Shown here: positions 41,368-51,907 of the stretch, piece by piece
Position numbering within the stretch: the stretch's first letter is position 1
Layout of the letters: the number at the start of each line of letters is the position of its first letter
NCBI GenBank assembly: GCA_017431785.1
Contig: JAFRKJ010000071.1
Location: 124,001-188,000 of the forward strand
Reading direction: 5' to 3'
DNA from: Bacillota bacterium
Lineage (GTDB): Bacteria; Bacillota; Clostridia; Peptostreptococcales; Anaerovoracaceae
Length of the DNA: 64,000 nt
Program-made: the position numbers and the translations under genes
The notes under the pieces: generated by a model
The model's input: only the letters and a program-made list of their open reading frames with translations
What the model was told of the DNA's origin: nothing
The model's database searches: none

Positions 41368-42534
41368 TCAATATCCGCCGTACATGCAGAGCATGACGCC
41401 GGCTGCTACACCGGAGCCGATTACGCCTGCAACGTTAGGTCCCATAGCATGCATCAGCAGGAAGTTCGTAGGGTTCGCTTTCTGTCCCTGTACCTGTGAT
41501 ACACGGGCTGCCATTGGTACGGCTGATACACCTGCCGATCCAATGAGCGGATTGATCGGCGTCTTGGACACCACATTCATCAGCTTGGCGATCAGTACGC
41601 CGCCTGCAGTACCGAAGCAGAATGCCAGAACACCGAGGATAACGATCTTGATCGTTGCCCATGTGATGAAGGTCTCACCTGTTGCGGATGCGCCTACGCA
41701 GGTTCCGAGCAGGATAACAAGTACGTTCGAAAGGGCATTTGATGAAGTGTCGGACAGACGAGCTGTTCTTCCACTTTCCTTGAACAGGTTACCCATCATC
41801 AGCATACCGATCAGCGGTGCTACGGAAGGAAGCAGCAGTGCGATTACGATCGTTACAGCGATTGGGAAGAGGATCTTCTCACGCTGTGATACGGTACGCA
41901 GCTGTTCCATCTTGAGCTGCCGTTCATGCTCTGTCGTAAGCACCTTCATGATAGGCGGCTGTATGATAGGAACAAGAGCCATATACGAGTATGCAGCTAC
42001 CGCGATCGGCCCTACCAGATGGTCTGCCAGTTTCGTTGTAAGGTATATAGCTGTAGGGCCGTCTGCTCCGCCGATGATACCGATGGAGCCGGCTTCCTGA
42101 GCTGTAAATCCGAGAGCAATTGCTGAGAAGAATGCGAAGAAGATTCCCAGCTGAGCAGCTGCACCCATAAGCAGTGATTTAGGGTTCGCAATGAGCGGAC
42201 CGAAGTCTGTCATCGCGCCTACGCCGAGGAATATCAGCGACGGCAATACAGGTTTCAGCATATAGAATATGGAGAAGATACCTGCATCCGATAACTCATT
42301 GGAGTTGGTCACCCCTTGGTGAACTACGTCATTGATGAAGATTCCTGTCATCGGCAGGTTTGACAAAAGCATACCGAATGCGATCGGTACCAGCAGCAGC
42401 GGTTCGAATCCGTGTCTGATTGCCAGATACAGGAAGAACAGTGCCGCGAGGATCATGATACCGTTCTGGTAACCGAAGTTTGCGATACCTGTGTATTCCC
42501 AGAACCTAAGTAATGTTTCGCCTATTGCGCCCAT
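41368..42534 (-). CDS. Na+-translocating decarboxylase beta subunit (OadB/GcdB/MmdB-like)
   Basis: The integral membrane carboxybiotin decarboxylase that couples release of CO2 to sodium export in oxaloacetate, glutaconyl-CoA or methylmalonyl-CoA decarboxylases. About nine helices in 388 residues. Key motifs are intact: IGIIGGADGPTAIYLTTKLA, with the essential Asp, and NPLIGSAGVSAVPMAARVSQ. No alpha, gamma or biotin-carrier subunit is encoded nearby, so partners must lie elsewhere in the genome. AAAGGAG precedes the ATG. It has its own promoter and terminator. Confidence 0.93.
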   Translation of the reverse strand: MGAIGETLLRFWEYTGIANFGYQNGIMILAALFFLYLAIRHGFEPLLLVPIAFGMLLSNLPMTGIFINDVVHQGVTNSNELSDAGIFSIFYMLKPVLPSLIFLGVGAMTDFGPLIANPKSLLMGAAAQLGIFFAFFSAIALGFTAQEAGSIGIIGGADGPTAIYLTTKLADHLVGPIAVAAYSYMALVPIIQPPIMKVLTTEHERQLKMEQLRTVSQREKILFPIAVTIVIALLLPSVAPLIGMLMMGNLFKESGRTARLSDTSSNALSNVLVILLGTCVGASATGETFITWATIKIVILGVLAFCFGTAGGVLIAKLMNVVSKTPINPLIGSAGVSAVPMAARVSQVQGQKANPTNFLLMHAMGPNVAGVIGSGVAAGVMLCMYGGY

Positions 42535-42621
42535 AAAAATGCTCTCCTTTGTTCATGCTAATGATGTGTGTCACTTTCAAATGCAACACGACAAAGCGAT
42601 GCTTCCCGCATCACCGATAAA

Positions 42622-42650
42622 ATATTATCACACTGCCCATTTTGATACAA
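42622..42650 (-). promoter_or_regulatory. Promoter of the oadB-like gene
   Basis: On the minus strand TTGTAT (42645-42650) and TAATAT (42622-42627) are 17 bp apart, with a TGA extension before the -10. The remaining gap to the CLC stop (42764) holds no gene. Confidence 0.55.
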
Positions 42651-42763
42651 GTTGTATTTTGCCCTTTGCCGGTGAAATACTGTATACAAATCGTGCATCA
42701 GCCGCGACTCCTCGTCCACAGGAACAGACTCACAACAACCTCCGAACGGACTGAGGATCAGAC

Positions 42764-44014
42764 TCAGAACAAACGCGGTTTGAGAATCTGTTTTTCGGCG
42801 CGTTGTTCGCTGTAGATCCCCCCTGTGCCGGACAGGAAGTGCGCCATGCAGGCGGTGATAAAAAAGTACAACGCCATCTCAGGACTCAGGCTGATGGCCT
42901 CCAGTCCGTAGAGGAAGATGGCGACCGGGCAGTTGGTCACCGATGCCAGCGCTCCGACGATTCCAAGGGCAGCCGCCAGTGCCGGATCCAGACCGATCAG
43001 ATACCCCGCAGCGAAACAGCCTGTCGCTCCGATGAATATGGTCGGTGCGATTTCTCCGCCCCGGATGCCGCATCCGAGAGTGAACGCCGTGAGCATCAGC
43101 TTCCAGAGAAAGGCCAGCGTTGCACTGTGCCCGTCCAGTGCTGCATCGACATAGGAAAATCCGATTCCGTTGCAGTTCGTATGCCCCAAGATCTGTGTGA
43201 GCGCGATGACGAGAACCGTCCCGGTAATCACACGGAGATACTTGTTGTTCAGCATCTCAAAACCATTGACGGTGATTTTGCGCACGAAACAATAGATCCT
43301 TCCGATCAGCATTGCTGCAAAGGCAACCACGAGCGCTTTCAAAAGAACTGTCGTACTGATACTCACCGTAATAAGGTCGTGGAAATCAACATAATAGATG
43401 CCCACCGCGTGTGCGATTCCCCACGTGATAAATGCGGAGATGAGGGTCGGAACAATTAAGACCCATTTCTTATAGCTGAGGACCAGCACCTCAACGCCAA
43501 AGACTGCACCCGCGATTGGCGCGTTCAGAATCCCGCAGAATCCCGCCGCAATGCCGCAGGCGAGCAAAAGCTCCGGTGCCGGCGCGAACCTGCGCAGCGA
43601 TGAAAACTTCCTGCCGACGAGGACGAATGCCCTCCCGATCAGGACTGCCAGGCATCCCCCGATCTGAAGCGCCGAGCCGACTCGCCCGACGGATCCCCCT
43701 GTCAGATAGGCGAGGCATGTGCTGATGGCGATCAATGGCGCCAGCCAGAAAGACACTGGTTTGCCATCCTGCATATGCCGGTACAAGGCATTCATGGTGA
43801 GGTCGTCTTCTTTCCTGAAGTCATCGTACAAATAGACCACTGCGATGCCGGCAAGCGGCAGCAGGAAGATCAACTTCTCATGGGTGTGGAACACGTTGTC
43901 GCACAAGGTGGTCAGCCAACTGAAAAAGACGGCGGCTCCGCCGCAGACGATTCCGCAGCAAACCCCCGTCAAAATATACGTGATGATTGTTTTTCTTCTT
44001 CCAGCAAGTTCCAC
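42764..44014 (-). CDS. CLC-family anion channel/antiporter
   Basis: A 416-residue membrane protein with the helical pattern of CLC chloride or fluoride transporters. The selectivity-filter regions are divergent. The GREGP block reads SVGRVGSALQIGG, and the gating glutamate position is V. The late block reads GIRGGEIAPTIFIGATGCFA (usually GGLFxPSLxxGA). The first filter motif (GSGIP) is not recognisable. It may belong to the fluoride-exporting or another divergent subgroup. The reading begins with GTG (MELAGRRKTIIT); no strong ribosome site is visible. It follows prfB by 22 bp, so probably shares its transcript. Confidence 0.8.
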   Translation of the reverse strand: MELAGRRKTIITYILTGVCCGIVCGGAAVFFSWLTTLCDNVFHTHEKLIFLLPLAGIAVVYLYDDFRKEDDLTMNALYRHMQDGKPVSFWLAPLIAISTCLAYLTGGSVGRVGSALQIGGCLAVLIGRAFVLVGRKFSSLRRFAPAPELLLACGIAAGFCGILNAPIAGAVFGVEVLVLSYKKWVLIVPTLISAFITWGIAHAVGIYYVDFHDLITVSISTTVLLKALVVAFAAMLIGRIYCFVRKITVNGFEMLNNKYLRVITGTVLVIALTQILGHTNCNGIGFSYVDAALDGHSATLAFLWKLMLTAFTLGCGIRGGEIAPTIFIGATGCFAAGYLIGLDPALAAALGIVGALASVTNCPVAIFLYGLEAISLSPEMALYFFITACMAHFLSGTGGIYSEQRAEKQILKPRLF

Positions 44015-44036
44015 GTTCGTACTTCGCTTTCAGTGT

Positions 44037-45134
44037 TTATTTCGCCTTCAGTTTCTCGTTGATAAAGTAATCCAGCTCTCCGTCCATGACAGCCTGCACG
44101 TTGCCTACTTCCGCACCGGTCCGGTGGTCTTTGACCATGGTGTACGGCTGGAATACATAGGAACGGATCTGGCTGCCCCAGGTGATCTGGTTGTAATCGC
44201 CCTTCAGCTCATCAAGAGATTCCTTCTCTTCTTTTTCCTTGAGTTCGATGAGCTTTGACATGAGCATCTTCATGGCGAACTCACGGTTCTGGATCTGGGA
44301 CCGCTCGTTCTGGCAGGTCACGACGATATGCGTCGGCAGGTGCGTGATACGGACTGCGGAATCCGTCATGTTGACGTGCTGTCCGCCCGCTCCGCTGGAC
44401 CGGTACGTATCGATACGCAGATCTTCCGGATTGATTTCAACGGTCGTATCGTATTCGATCTCCGGCGTCACGTCCAGAGACGCGAAGGAAGTATGTCTGC
44501 GCGCGGAAGAATCGAATGGGGAAATGCGCACCAGTCTGTGCACGCCCTTCTCATTCTTCAGGTAACCGTAGGCGTAGTCTCCTTCCACGAAAACCGTCGC
44601 GCTCTTGATGCCCGCTTCCGTATCATCGTTCATATCCATGATCTTCGCCTTGAAGCCGCGCTTCTCGCACCATCTCAGATACATACGCAAAAGCATCTCG
44701 GCCCAGTCCATCGCTTCCGTTCCGCCGCTTCCTGCGTGGATCGAAATGATGGCGTTGTTCTCGTCGTACTTTTCGTTGAGCAGCGTCTTCAGTTTCAGAT
44801 TCTCGAGATCTTCCACGAGAGCCGCCTTTTCTGCCTTTGCTTCCTCGGCCGTCTCTGCGTCGTCTGCTTCTTCTGCCATCTCGATCATGATTTTGAGGTC
44901 TTCCAGCCGTCCGCTCAGGCCTTCGTATTCAGACACGCGGTCTTCCAGAGACTTCTTCTCCTTCATGATCTTCTGGGCGCGGTTCTGATCATCCCAGAAT
45001 CCCTGCTCTGTCGTCTTCTTCTCAAGCTCAGCTGCTTTTGCACGAAGCTCCTCCGGGTGGAGCGCTTCCTCCGCCTCGCTGAGCATATGATCCAGTTCCG
45101 GTATTTCCTGCTTTAACTCATCCAGTAAAATCAT
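44037..45134 (-). CDS. prfB: Peptide chain release factor 2
   Basis: Terminates translation at UGA and UAA. The GGQ motif is SSGAGGQHVNMTDSAVRI and the stop-recognition tripeptide is SPF (LVRISPFDSSARR), which marks RF2 rather than RF1. The 365 residues form one uninterrupted frame from MILLDELKQEIPELD. In most bacteria an in-frame UGA and programmed +1 frameshift occur near codon 25; none is present here. It lies 56 bp after secA, the usual Firmicute order. Confidence 0.95.
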   Translation of the reverse strand: MILLDELKQEIPELDHMLSEAEEALHPEELRAKAAELEKKTTEQGFWDDQNRAQKIMKEKKSLEDRVSEYEGLSGRLEDLKIMIEMAEEADDAETAEEAKAEKAALVEDLENLKLKTLLNEKYDENNAIISIHAGSGGTEAMDWAEMLLRMYLRWCEKRGFKAKIMDMNDDTEAGIKSATVFVEGDYAYGYLKNEKGVHRLVRISPFDSSARRHTSFASLDVTPEIEYDTTVEINPEDLRIDTYRSSGAGGQHVNMTDSAVRITHLPTHIVVTCQNERSQIQNREFAMKMLMSKLIELKEKEEKESLDELKGDYNQITWGSQIRSYVFQPYTMVKDHRTGAEVGNVQAVMDGELDYFINEKLKAK

Positions 45135-45190
45135 CTATATCTCCCATGTGCTGCATTCGCAGCAGTCGTTACACACTCCTGTTGCCGCAA

Positions 45191-48010
45191 TTACGCGTTT
45201 CTGCCGCAACAGTGCTTGTATTTCTTTCCGCTTCCGCAAGGGCACGGATCGTTACGGCCGACCTTCGGCGTCTCACGGCGCACGGTCTCCTGCTTGTGTT
45301 CTCTCTTCGGAACAGCTGCCTGTGCAGGCGCGCTGCCCATATCGACATTGCCGCCGGCTGCCTTCTGACGGGCTGCCGCTTCACGCATCTCGCTGTCGTC
45401 GAACTCATCCTTGTGTTCCTGTCCGCTGCCGATGACATCGCGACGTTCGCTGGATGTGGTGACGGTTACGTTGTAACAGTATCTGACGAACTCTTCCTGA
45501 ATGGCGGAAACCATGAGTTCGAACATTGCAAATCCTTCATGCGCGTAAGCCGCTGCCGGATCCTGGCCGCCCAGTCCTCTCAGACCGATTCCGCTCTTGA
45601 GCTGATCCATGGCGTCGATATGATCCATCCACTTACTGTCTACGACACGGAGGAGGATCATACGCTCAACTTCACGCAGTCTGTCGACGCCGATCTCTTC
45701 TTCCTTGGCATCGTACATATCGCTGAATTCACCGTAGAGACCATTCTTCAGGGATTCTTCATCCATGTCAGCCAGGTCTTCCGCGTCGAACTCGAGCGGC
45801 TCGAACTTGCCTGTGATCTTGGCCAGTGACTCATTCATCGTATCGAAGTCCCACTCTTCCGGATACTTGGAAGCGATGACGATCGGATCGACTGCTTCGT
45901 CGATGAACTTGCGCACCATCATATCCAGGTCTTCACGCAGGTCTTCGCCGAAGAGCACCTTCTTACGCTCTCCGTAGATGATCTCACGCTGCTTGTTCAT
46001 GACATTGTCGTACTGGAGGACGTACTTTCTGATTCCGAAGTTTCTGCCCTCGACTTTCTTCTGGGCGTTCTCGATCTGCTTCGAAACCATACCGGATTCG
46101 ATTGCTTCGTCCTCTTCGACGCCCAGCTTCCTGACGATGTTCTGCATTCTCTCTCCGCCGAAGAGTCTCATGAGTTCGTCTTCCATGGAGACACAGAACT
46201 GGGTCACACCAGGGTCTCCCTGACGACCGGAACGACCTCTCAGCTGGTTGTCGATACGCCTTGATTCATGACGCTCTGTACCGATAATGCAAAGGCCTCC
46301 CAGCTCGCGTACTCTCTCCTGTTCCGGCGCGCGCTCGGCTTTGTACTTCTCGAGCAGCTGCTGGAATGTTTCTCTCGCTTCGAGAAGATCCGGGTCATCG
46401 CTCTGTACGAAGCTTGTTGCAAAGGCAATCTGTTCCTCATCGTACTCCAGTTCCTCCATCTTCTTGCGGGCCTGAAACTCAGGGTTGCCGCCCAGGATGA
46501 TGTCGGTACCACGGCCGGCCATGTTGGTCGCAATTGTGATCGCGCCTTCACGACCTGCTTCCGCAACGATCTGCGCTTCCTTCTCATGATGCTTCGCGTT
46601 CAGGACATTGAAGTCCTTCACGCCGCGCTTTCTCAGTGCGTCTGCGATGATCTCGGATTTTTCTATGGATATTGTACCGACGAGCACCGGCTGGCCTTTC
46701 TCATGGGCCTCGATGACTCTGTCGATAATGGCTTTGTACTTGCCCTGTTCCGTGGCATAGACTGCGTCGGCCAGATCCTGTCTGACAACTGGTTTGTTCG
46801 TCGGGATCACGACGACGTCCATGTTGTAGATGTCCGTGAACTCTGCTTCTTCTGTCTTCGCAGTACCTGTCATACCTGCGAGCTTCTGATACATTCTGAA
46901 GTAGTTCTGCAGAGTGATCGTCGCCAGTGTTTTGCTTTCGGATCTGACGAGCACATTTTCCTTGGCTTCGATGGCCTGGTGGAGTCCGTCGCTGTAGCGA
47001 CGTCCGAACATCATACGTCCTGTGAATTCATCGACGATGATGATCTCGCCGTCGCGGACAACGTAGTCGACATCACGCTTCATCATGTTGCGCGCTTTCA
47101 GCGCCTGCATGACGTGGTGGTTGATTTCCATGTTCTCCGGATCGGAGAAGTTCTCAATGCCGAAGTAGTCTTCACACTTCTGGACGCCCTCTTCGGTCAG
47201 GGAGATCTGATTGTCCTTCTCTTCTACGACGAAGTCTCCCGTCTCGACTTTGGTGTCTTTGTCCCTGGTTCCCTTGACGAGGGTCTTGACGAAGCTGTCG
47301 GCTCTGCGGTACATGTCCGTGGACTTGTCGCCGCGTCCTGAAATGATCAGCGGTGTTCTGGCTTCGTCGATCAGGATGGAGTCGACCTCGTCGACGATGG
47401 CGTAGTTGAGCTCACGCTGCATCATCTGTTCCTTGTAGGTGACCATGTTGTCCCTGAGGTAATCGAAGCCGTACTCGTTGTTTGTTCCATATGTGATATC
47501 AGCCTGATAGGCTGCTCTTCTCTCTTCTTCTGTAATTCCGTGGATGACGCATCCTACTGTAAGTCCGAGGAAGGTGTAGAGCTTGCCCATCCACTCCATG
47601 TCACGCTTGGCCAGGTAGTCGTTGACTGTGACCACGTGAACGCCTTTGCCTTCCAGTGCGTTCAGGTAAGCCGGCAAGGTCGCTACCAAAGTCTTACCTT
47701 CACCAGTCTTCATTTCGGAAATTCTGCCCTGGTGAAGGACGATTCCGCCGATGACCTGCACGTAGAAGTGCTTCATACCCAGACTTCTCCAGGCGCCTTC
47801 ACGGCAGACCGCAAAAGCTTCCGGCAGGATGTCGTCCAGGCTTTCTCCCCCTGCTATCCTCTCTTTGAATTCAGCGGTCTTGGCTCTGAGTTCTTCATCT
47901 GAGAGGGCTTCCATCTCCGCCTCATGCGCCATGACCTTGTCTGCAATTTTTGATACCTTCTTGACTTCCTTCTCATTCAGGTCGCCAAAGACTTTCTCCA
48001 TAAAACCCAT
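45191..48010 (-). CDS. secA: Protein translocase ATPase SecA
   Basis: The motor that drives unfolded preproteins through SecYEG. Walker A is [20 protein letters not shown], the DEAD-type Walker B is [17 protein letters not shown], and [17 protein letters not shown] is the second helicase domain motif. The C-terminal zinc-binding tail is [20 protein letters not shown], which binds SecB or the ribosome. The 939 residues suggest a full-length SecA1. It overlaps the stop of the CNNM gene by one base, so the two are coupled, and is followed by prfB. Confidence 0.97.
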   Translation of the reverse strand: MGFMEKVFGDLNEKEVKKVSKIADKVMAHEAEMEALSDEELRAKTAEFKERIAGGESLDDILPEAFAVCREGAWRSLGMKHFYVQVIGGIVLHQGRISEMKTGEGKTLVATLPAYLNALEGKGVHVVTVNDYLAKRDMEWMGKLYTFLGLTVGCVIHGITEEERRAAYQADITYGTNNEYGFDYLRDNMVTYKEQMMQRELNYAIVDEVDSILIDEARTPLIISGRGDKSTDMYRRADSFVKTLVKGTRDKDTKVETGDFVVEEKDNQISLTEEGVQKCEDYFGIENFSDPENMEINHHVMQALKARNMMKRDVDYVVRDGEIIIVDEFTGRMMFGRRYSDGLHQAIEAKENVLVRSESKTLATITLQNYFRMYQKLAGMTGTAKTEEAEFTDIYNMDVVVIPTNKPVVRQDLADAVYATEQGKYKAIIDRVIEAHEKGQPVLVGTISIEKSEIIADALRKRGVKDFNVLNAKHHEKEAQIVAEAGREGAITIATNMAGRGTDIILGGNPEFQARKKMEELEYDEEQIAFATSFVQSDDPDLLEARETFQQLLEKYKAERAPEQERVRELGGLCIIGTERHESRRIDNQLRGRSGRQGDPGVTQFCVSMEDELMRLFGGERMQNIVRKLGVEEDEAIESGMVSKQIENAQKKVEGRNFGIRKYVLQYDNVMNKQREIIYGERKKVLFGEDLREDLDMMVRKFIDEAVDPIVIASKYPEEWDFDTMNESLAKITGKFEPLEFDAEDLADMDEESLKNGLYGEFSDMYDAKEEEIGVDRLREVERMILLRVVDSKWMDHIDAMDQLKSGIGLRGLGGQDPAAAYAHEGFAMFELMVSAIQEEFVRYCYNVTVTTSSERRDVIGSGQEHKDEFDDSEMREAAARQKAAGGNVDMGSAPAQAAVPKREHKQETVRRETPKVGRNDPCPCGSGKKYKHCCGRNA

Positions 48011-49293
48011 TACTTGTCCTCTGTCCTTTCTGTATCATCCTCTTCTTCAATGACGTCTTCGCAGACGAGATTGATCTCTATCGATTTCCTTGCGTCAGCT
48101 TTTGTGACTCTGACTTTCAGTTTCTTTTTGTCTATTTCTGTTTCGAATTTATCGTCCTTCTTCGGCAGGTGATCCAGCATCATTGCAACCCACCCGTTTA
48201 CAGTGTTGACTTCCGGAATGTCCTCATCGATATCAAAGTAATCGAATACCTTTGCCAGATTCGCACTGCTGCGCACCCGGTAGCTTCCGTTCTGTAAAGG
48301 CATGATTTCCTTATTGACGATGACGTCGTACTCGTCATATATCTCGCCGACCAGTTCCTCGATGATATCTTCCATGGTCACCAGTCCTGATGTGCCGCCG
48401 TACTCATCGATGACGATGGCCATGTGGGTCTTGAGCTGCTGCATCTTGCGGAGCAGGTCGAAGATCTTCATGGTCTCTGCAACGAATACGACTGGGGTAA
48501 TATAATCTGAGATGTGCTTATCTGTTCCCACAACGTGGTAGTGGAAGTCCTTCTGATTGATGACGCCGGTGATTTTATCGATGTCTTCCTCGTAGACAGG
48601 AAGTCTGGTAAAGCCTGTCTCTTCGAAGAGTTTCGCCAGTTCTTCCTCACTGCAGTCGATCTCGATGGCGACCATCTCCGGTCTCGGTGTCATGACTTCT
48701 TCCGCCGTGAGTTCATCGAATTCGATCGCATTCTGGATGAGCTCGCTTCTCTCCATATCGATACCGCCGCCGGTTTCTGCTTCTTCCACCATGGTCAGAA
48801 TCTCATCATCGGTAATCGCTTCATCACCGTTGAGTCTGAACAATTTGGTGATGAACGACTTCCATCCTGTGAAGATGAAGTTGATCGGCGTGAGAATCAG
48901 CATGAAAAAGCTGATCAGCGGCGCAGAGAATTTCGCAAAGGCTTCCGGTCGTTCCTTAGCGATGTTCTTCGGCGTGATCTCACCGAAGATGAGCACGACA
49001 ACAGTGATCACGATGGTTGAGACCGCGGCGCCGTTATGGGCCATCAGTCCGACGAACAGCACTGTGGCAATGGCTGTCATCGTGATATTCACAACGTTGT
49101 TTCCAATGAGGATCGTTGTCAGTAGTTTGTCATACTTCTCCGCCAGATCGAGAACTTTCTGCGCTTTGTCATCGCCGTCGCCCGCCTGTGTCTTAAGCTT
49201 GATCTTGTTAATGGACGTGAAGGCGGTCTCTGTCGCAGAGAAGTATGCCGAGAACAATATTAAAATTACGATTGCAACTATCTGTCCCGCCAT
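48010..49293 (-). CDS. CNNM/HlyC-CorC family membrane protein with CBS domains
   Basis: A probable magnesium or cobalt efflux protein. The N-terminal DUF21/CNNM domain (about residues 1-180) has four hydrophobic segments, with [20 protein letters not shown] near residue 15. Two CBS domains follow ([20 protein letters not shown] and [20 protein letters not shown]). A C-terminal CorC/HlyC domain ends the protein. The 427 residues are typical. It starts 5 bp after the aspartate kinase stop, so it is in one transcript with lysC and secA. Older names such as hemolysin C do not imply haemolysis. Confidence 0.9.
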   Translation of the reverse strand: MAGQIVAIVILILFSAYFSATETAFTSINKIKLKTQAGDGDDKAQKVLDLAEKYDKLLTTILIGNNVVNITMTAIATVLFVGLMAHNGAAVSTIVITVVVLIFGEITPKNIAKERPEAFAKFSAPLISFFMLILTPINFIFTGWKSFITKLFRLNGDEAITDDEILTMVEEAETGGGIDMERSELIQNAIEFDELTAEEVMTPRPEMVAIEIDCSEEELAKLFEETGFTRLPVYEEDIDKITGVINQKDFHYHVVGTDKHISDYITPVVFVAETMKIFDLLRKMQQLKTHMAIVIDEYGGTSGLVTMEDIIEELVGEIYDEYDVIVNKEIMPLQNGSYRVRSSANLAKVFDYFDIDEDIPEVNTVNGWVAMMLDHLPKKDDKFETEIDKKKLKVRVTKADARKSIEINLVCEDVIEEEDDTERTEDK

Positions 49294-49298
49294 ATCTT

Positions 49299-50615
49299 TT
49301 ATTCAACAAAGGCTTTGTAGATTGCCTTGATTGCTGTTTCGAAATCCTTCTCTTCTACGCCGACGATGATGTTCATTTCGGAAGATCCCTGGTCGATCAT
49401 TCTGATGTTGACGCCCGCTTCTGCGAGGGAAGTGAACAGTCTTGCGGATGTACCCTTACGGGCAGACATGCCTGCACCTACTGTCGCAATCAGAGCCATG
49501 TCTTCCACGACTTCGATGCTGTCCGGCTTCAGCTGGTACTTGCACTCTTCGACAATCTCATCCAGCTTGCCGTTCAGAACTTTGTTGTCGATGACGACAG
49601 ACATGGTATCGATTCCTGTCGGAAGATGTTCGATGGTCATGTCGTGGTCTTCGATGATGCCGGCCAGTCTTCTGATGAATCCCTTTTCATTGGCCAGGTG
49701 GTTCTTGTAGATCGCGATGACTGTGAAGTTCTTTCTGCCTGCGATACCTGATATGATCTGGTTCTCATGAACCTCAAGATCAGCCGTGATCATCGTTCCC
49801 GGGTCCTGCGGTCTGTTGGTATTGCGGATGTTGATCGGAATGCCTGCGACCTTCGCCGGGAAGATGGCGTCTTCATGAAGTACGGATGCACCCATGTAGG
49901 ACAGCTCTCTGAGTTCCATATAAGAAATCTTCTCGATCGGTTTCGGATTGTTCACGATGCGCGGATCCGCCATGAGGAATCCTGATACGTCGGTCCAGTT
50001 TTCATAGACTTCTGCACCGACGCCTCTGGCAACCAGTGCACCTGTGATATCGGAGCCGCCGCGTGAGAATGTTTTGATTGCGCCGTCCTCCAGCTTCTCA
50101 CCGTAGAAGCCCGGGATAACTGCGCTCTTATGGTTCTGAAGGGTTTTGCTGATCAGATCATTCGTCAGATCCTCCATGAGTTTTCCCTTCTCGTTGAACT
50201 TGATGATTTCCTTGGCGTCCACAAAGTCGAAGCCCAGATAGGCTGCGATGATCTTTGCATTCAGGTATTCACCGCGGCTTGCGATGTAGTCCACGCTCGC
50301 GCCTTCTTCAATATCTCTTTTGATTGTTCCCAGTTCCGCTTTGATGTTCACATCGACGCCGAGATCCGCTTCCACTGCCATGAATCTGTCGTAGATGACC
50401 TGGAAGATCTGCTCATACGGAATCTTGTGTTCAATGTGCGTCTTGCACAGGTAGAGCAGGTCGGTGACTTTGCTGTCATCGGCATATCTCTTGCCCGGCG
50501 CGGACACGACAACGTATTTGATGGACTCGTCAGCGCTGACGATATCTCTCAGTTTTCTGATCTGTATTGCGTCGGCGACAGATGAGCCGCCGAACTTTGC
50601 AACCTTAATTCCCAT
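49299..50615 (-). CDS. lysC: Aspartate kinase
   Basis: Phosphorylates aspartate in the first step of lysine, threonine and methionine synthesis. The amino-acid-kinase N-terminus is VAKFGGSSVADA, and the substrate-binding block is FSRGGSDITGALVARGVGAE with NWTDVSGFLMADPRIV. Two ACT domains fill the C-terminal third (AIYKNHLANEKGFIRRLAGI, then LIATVGAGMSARKGTSARL). These mediate feedback control, usually by lysine or threonine. The length of 438 matches class III-type monofunctional enzymes. It follows metK with 19 bp between, linking methionine-related genes. Confidence 0.93.
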   Translation of the reverse strand: MGIKVAKFGGSSVADAIQIRKLRDIVSADESIKYVVVSAPGKRYADDSKVTDLLYLCKTHIEHKIPYEQIFQVIYDRFMAVEADLGVDVNIKAELGTIKRDIEEGASVDYIASRGEYLNAKIIAAYLGFDFVDAKEIIKFNEKGKLMEDLTNDLISKTLQNHKSAVIPGFYGEKLEDGAIKTFSRGGSDITGALVARGVGAEVYENWTDVSGFLMADPRIVNNPKPIEKISYMELRELSYMGASVLHEDAIFPAKVAGIPINIRNTNRPQDPGTMITADLEVHENQIISGIAGRKNFTVIAIYKNHLANEKGFIRRLAGIIEDHDMTIEHLPTGIDTMSVVIDNKVLNGKLDEIVEECKYQLKPDSIEVVEDMALIATVGAGMSARKGTSARLFTSLAEAGVNIRMIDQGSSEMNIIVGVEEKDFETAIKAIYKAFVE

Positions 50616-50634
50616 TGTGTTTTTAATTACTCCT

Positions 50635-51828
50635 TTATTTCATGTGTTTGATGATTGTTCCAACCATTCTGTCTGCGATCTCCTGCTTGAGTTCGTTGAC
50701 CTTATCCAGTCTTTCCCAAGGAACATCGATGTCTGTTCTGCCGAAGTGTCCGTATGCGGCCACCTGTCTGTAAATCGGTCTTCTCAGATCCAGGTCGCGG
50801 ATGATGGCTGCCGGTCTCAGATCGAAGTGCTTAACGACGATGTCTGCAAGATCTGCATCCGGGAAGATGCCTGTTCCGAAGGAATCCACCATGATGGATA
50901 CTGGTTTCGCGATGCCGATGGCATAGGCAACCTGTACTTCGCACTTTGTCGCAAGGCCTGCTGCGACCATGTTCTTGGCGACCCATCTTGCTGCGTATGT
51001 GGCGCTTCTGTCGACCTTTGTAGGGTCTTTGCCGCTGAATGCGCCGCCGCCGTGGTGGGCGTATCCGCCGTAAGTGTCGACGATGATTTTGCGTCCGGTC
51101 AGTCCGGAGTCACCCTGTGGTCCGCCGATGACGAACTTGCCGGTCGGATTGACGAAGTACTTCGTGTCGCTGTCCAGCAGCTCTGCCGGAATGATCGGCT
51201 TGATGACGTGCTTGATCAGATCCGCCTTGATCTGTTCCTGTGTGGCGTTCGGGTTGTGCTGTGTTGAGATGAGGACAGTGTCGACTCTCTTGACTTTGTC
51301 ATCATCGTATTCAACGGTAACCTGTGTCTTACCGTCTGGTCTCAGATAATCCAGCGTACCGTTCTTTCTGACTTCCGTCAGTCTTCTCGCCAGCTTATGT
51401 GCCAGAGAAATCGGCATCGGCATGAGCTCCGGCGTCTCGTTGCAGGCAAAGCCAAACATGAGGCCCTGGTCTCCTGCACCGATGTCATGTTCTGCATTCG
51501 TGCTCTCATTGACGCCGAGGGCGATGTCCGGCGACTGCTCATCGATCGATGTCATGATCGCGCATGAGTATCCATCAAAGCCGTACTTCGCTCTGTCGTA
51601 TCCTATATCGACGATCACCTGTCTGGCGATCTTAGGTATATCTACGTAACACTCTGTCGTGATCTCCCCCATGATCATGGCATATCCTGTGTTGACTGTG
51701 GTTTCTGCTGCAACTCTTCCCTGTGGATCCTCTTCCAGAATTGCGTCTACAATCGCATCGGAAATCTGATCGCAGATCTTATCCGGATGCCCTTCTGTTA
51801 CAGATTCTGATGTAAATAATCTCTTCAT
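50635..51828 (-). CDS. metK: S-adenosylmethionine synthetase
   Basis: Makes SAM from methionine and ATP. The ATP and metal motifs are [18 protein letters not shown] at the N-terminus, [18 protein letters not shown] in the middle and [19 protein letters not shown]-like ([19 protein letters not shown]) near residue 250. The length of 397 is standard. AAGGAG lies six bases before the ATG. No SAM riboswitch is present in the 80-bp gap upstream, which instead holds an extended -10 promoter facing the divergent unknown gene. Confidence 0.96.
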   Translation of the reverse strand: MKRLFTSESVTEGHPDKICDQISDAIVDAILEEDPQGRVAAETTVNTGYAMIMGEITTECYVDIPKIARQVIVDIGYDRAKYGFDGYSCAIMTSIDEQSPDIALGVNESTNAEHDIGAGDQGLMFGFACNETPELMPMPISLAHKLARRLTEVRKNGTLDYLRPDGKTQVTVEYDDDKVKRVDTVLISTQHNPNATQEQIKADLIKHVIKPIIPAELLDSDTKYFVNPTGKFVIGGPQGDSGLTGRKIIVDTYGGYAHHGGGAFSGKDPTKVDRSATYAARWVAKNMVAAGLATKCEVQVAYAIGIAKPVSIMVDSFGTGIFPDADLADIVVKHFDLRPAAIIRDLDLRRPIYRQVAAYGHFGRTDIDVPWERLDKVNELKQEIADRMVGTIIKHMK

Positions 51829-51865
51829 TTCTGTCTCCTTTTTCTATTCAAACGCATACACAATT

Positions 51866-51874
51866 ATTATAGCA
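51866..51874 (-). promoter_or_regulatory. Extended -10 promoter of metK
   Basis: On the minus strand TGC-TATAAT is a perfect extended -10. No good -35 is seen at 17 bp, as is common for this promoter class. It lies about 38 bases before the metK start. Confidence 0.6.
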
Positions 51875-51892
51875 CAAAAGCAACAGTAATTG

Positions 51893-51901
51893 TGTTATAC
51901 T
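51893..51901 (+). promoter_or_regulatory. Extended -10 promoter, probably giving a leaderless mRNA
   Basis: TGT-TATACT ends six bases before the ATG at 51908, the same geometry as the addB-like gene. No Shine-Dalgarno sequence is present, so transcription and translation may begin at the same base. Confidence 0.5.
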
Positions 51902-51907
51902 TCTAAT

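Noticed and set aside
45191-48053. Long plus-strand open frames opposite secA
   Set aside because: They are antisense shadows of the strongly supported secA gene.
51829-51907. SAM riboswitch before metK
   Set aside because: The 79-bp gap holds only promoters and no S-box-like structure.
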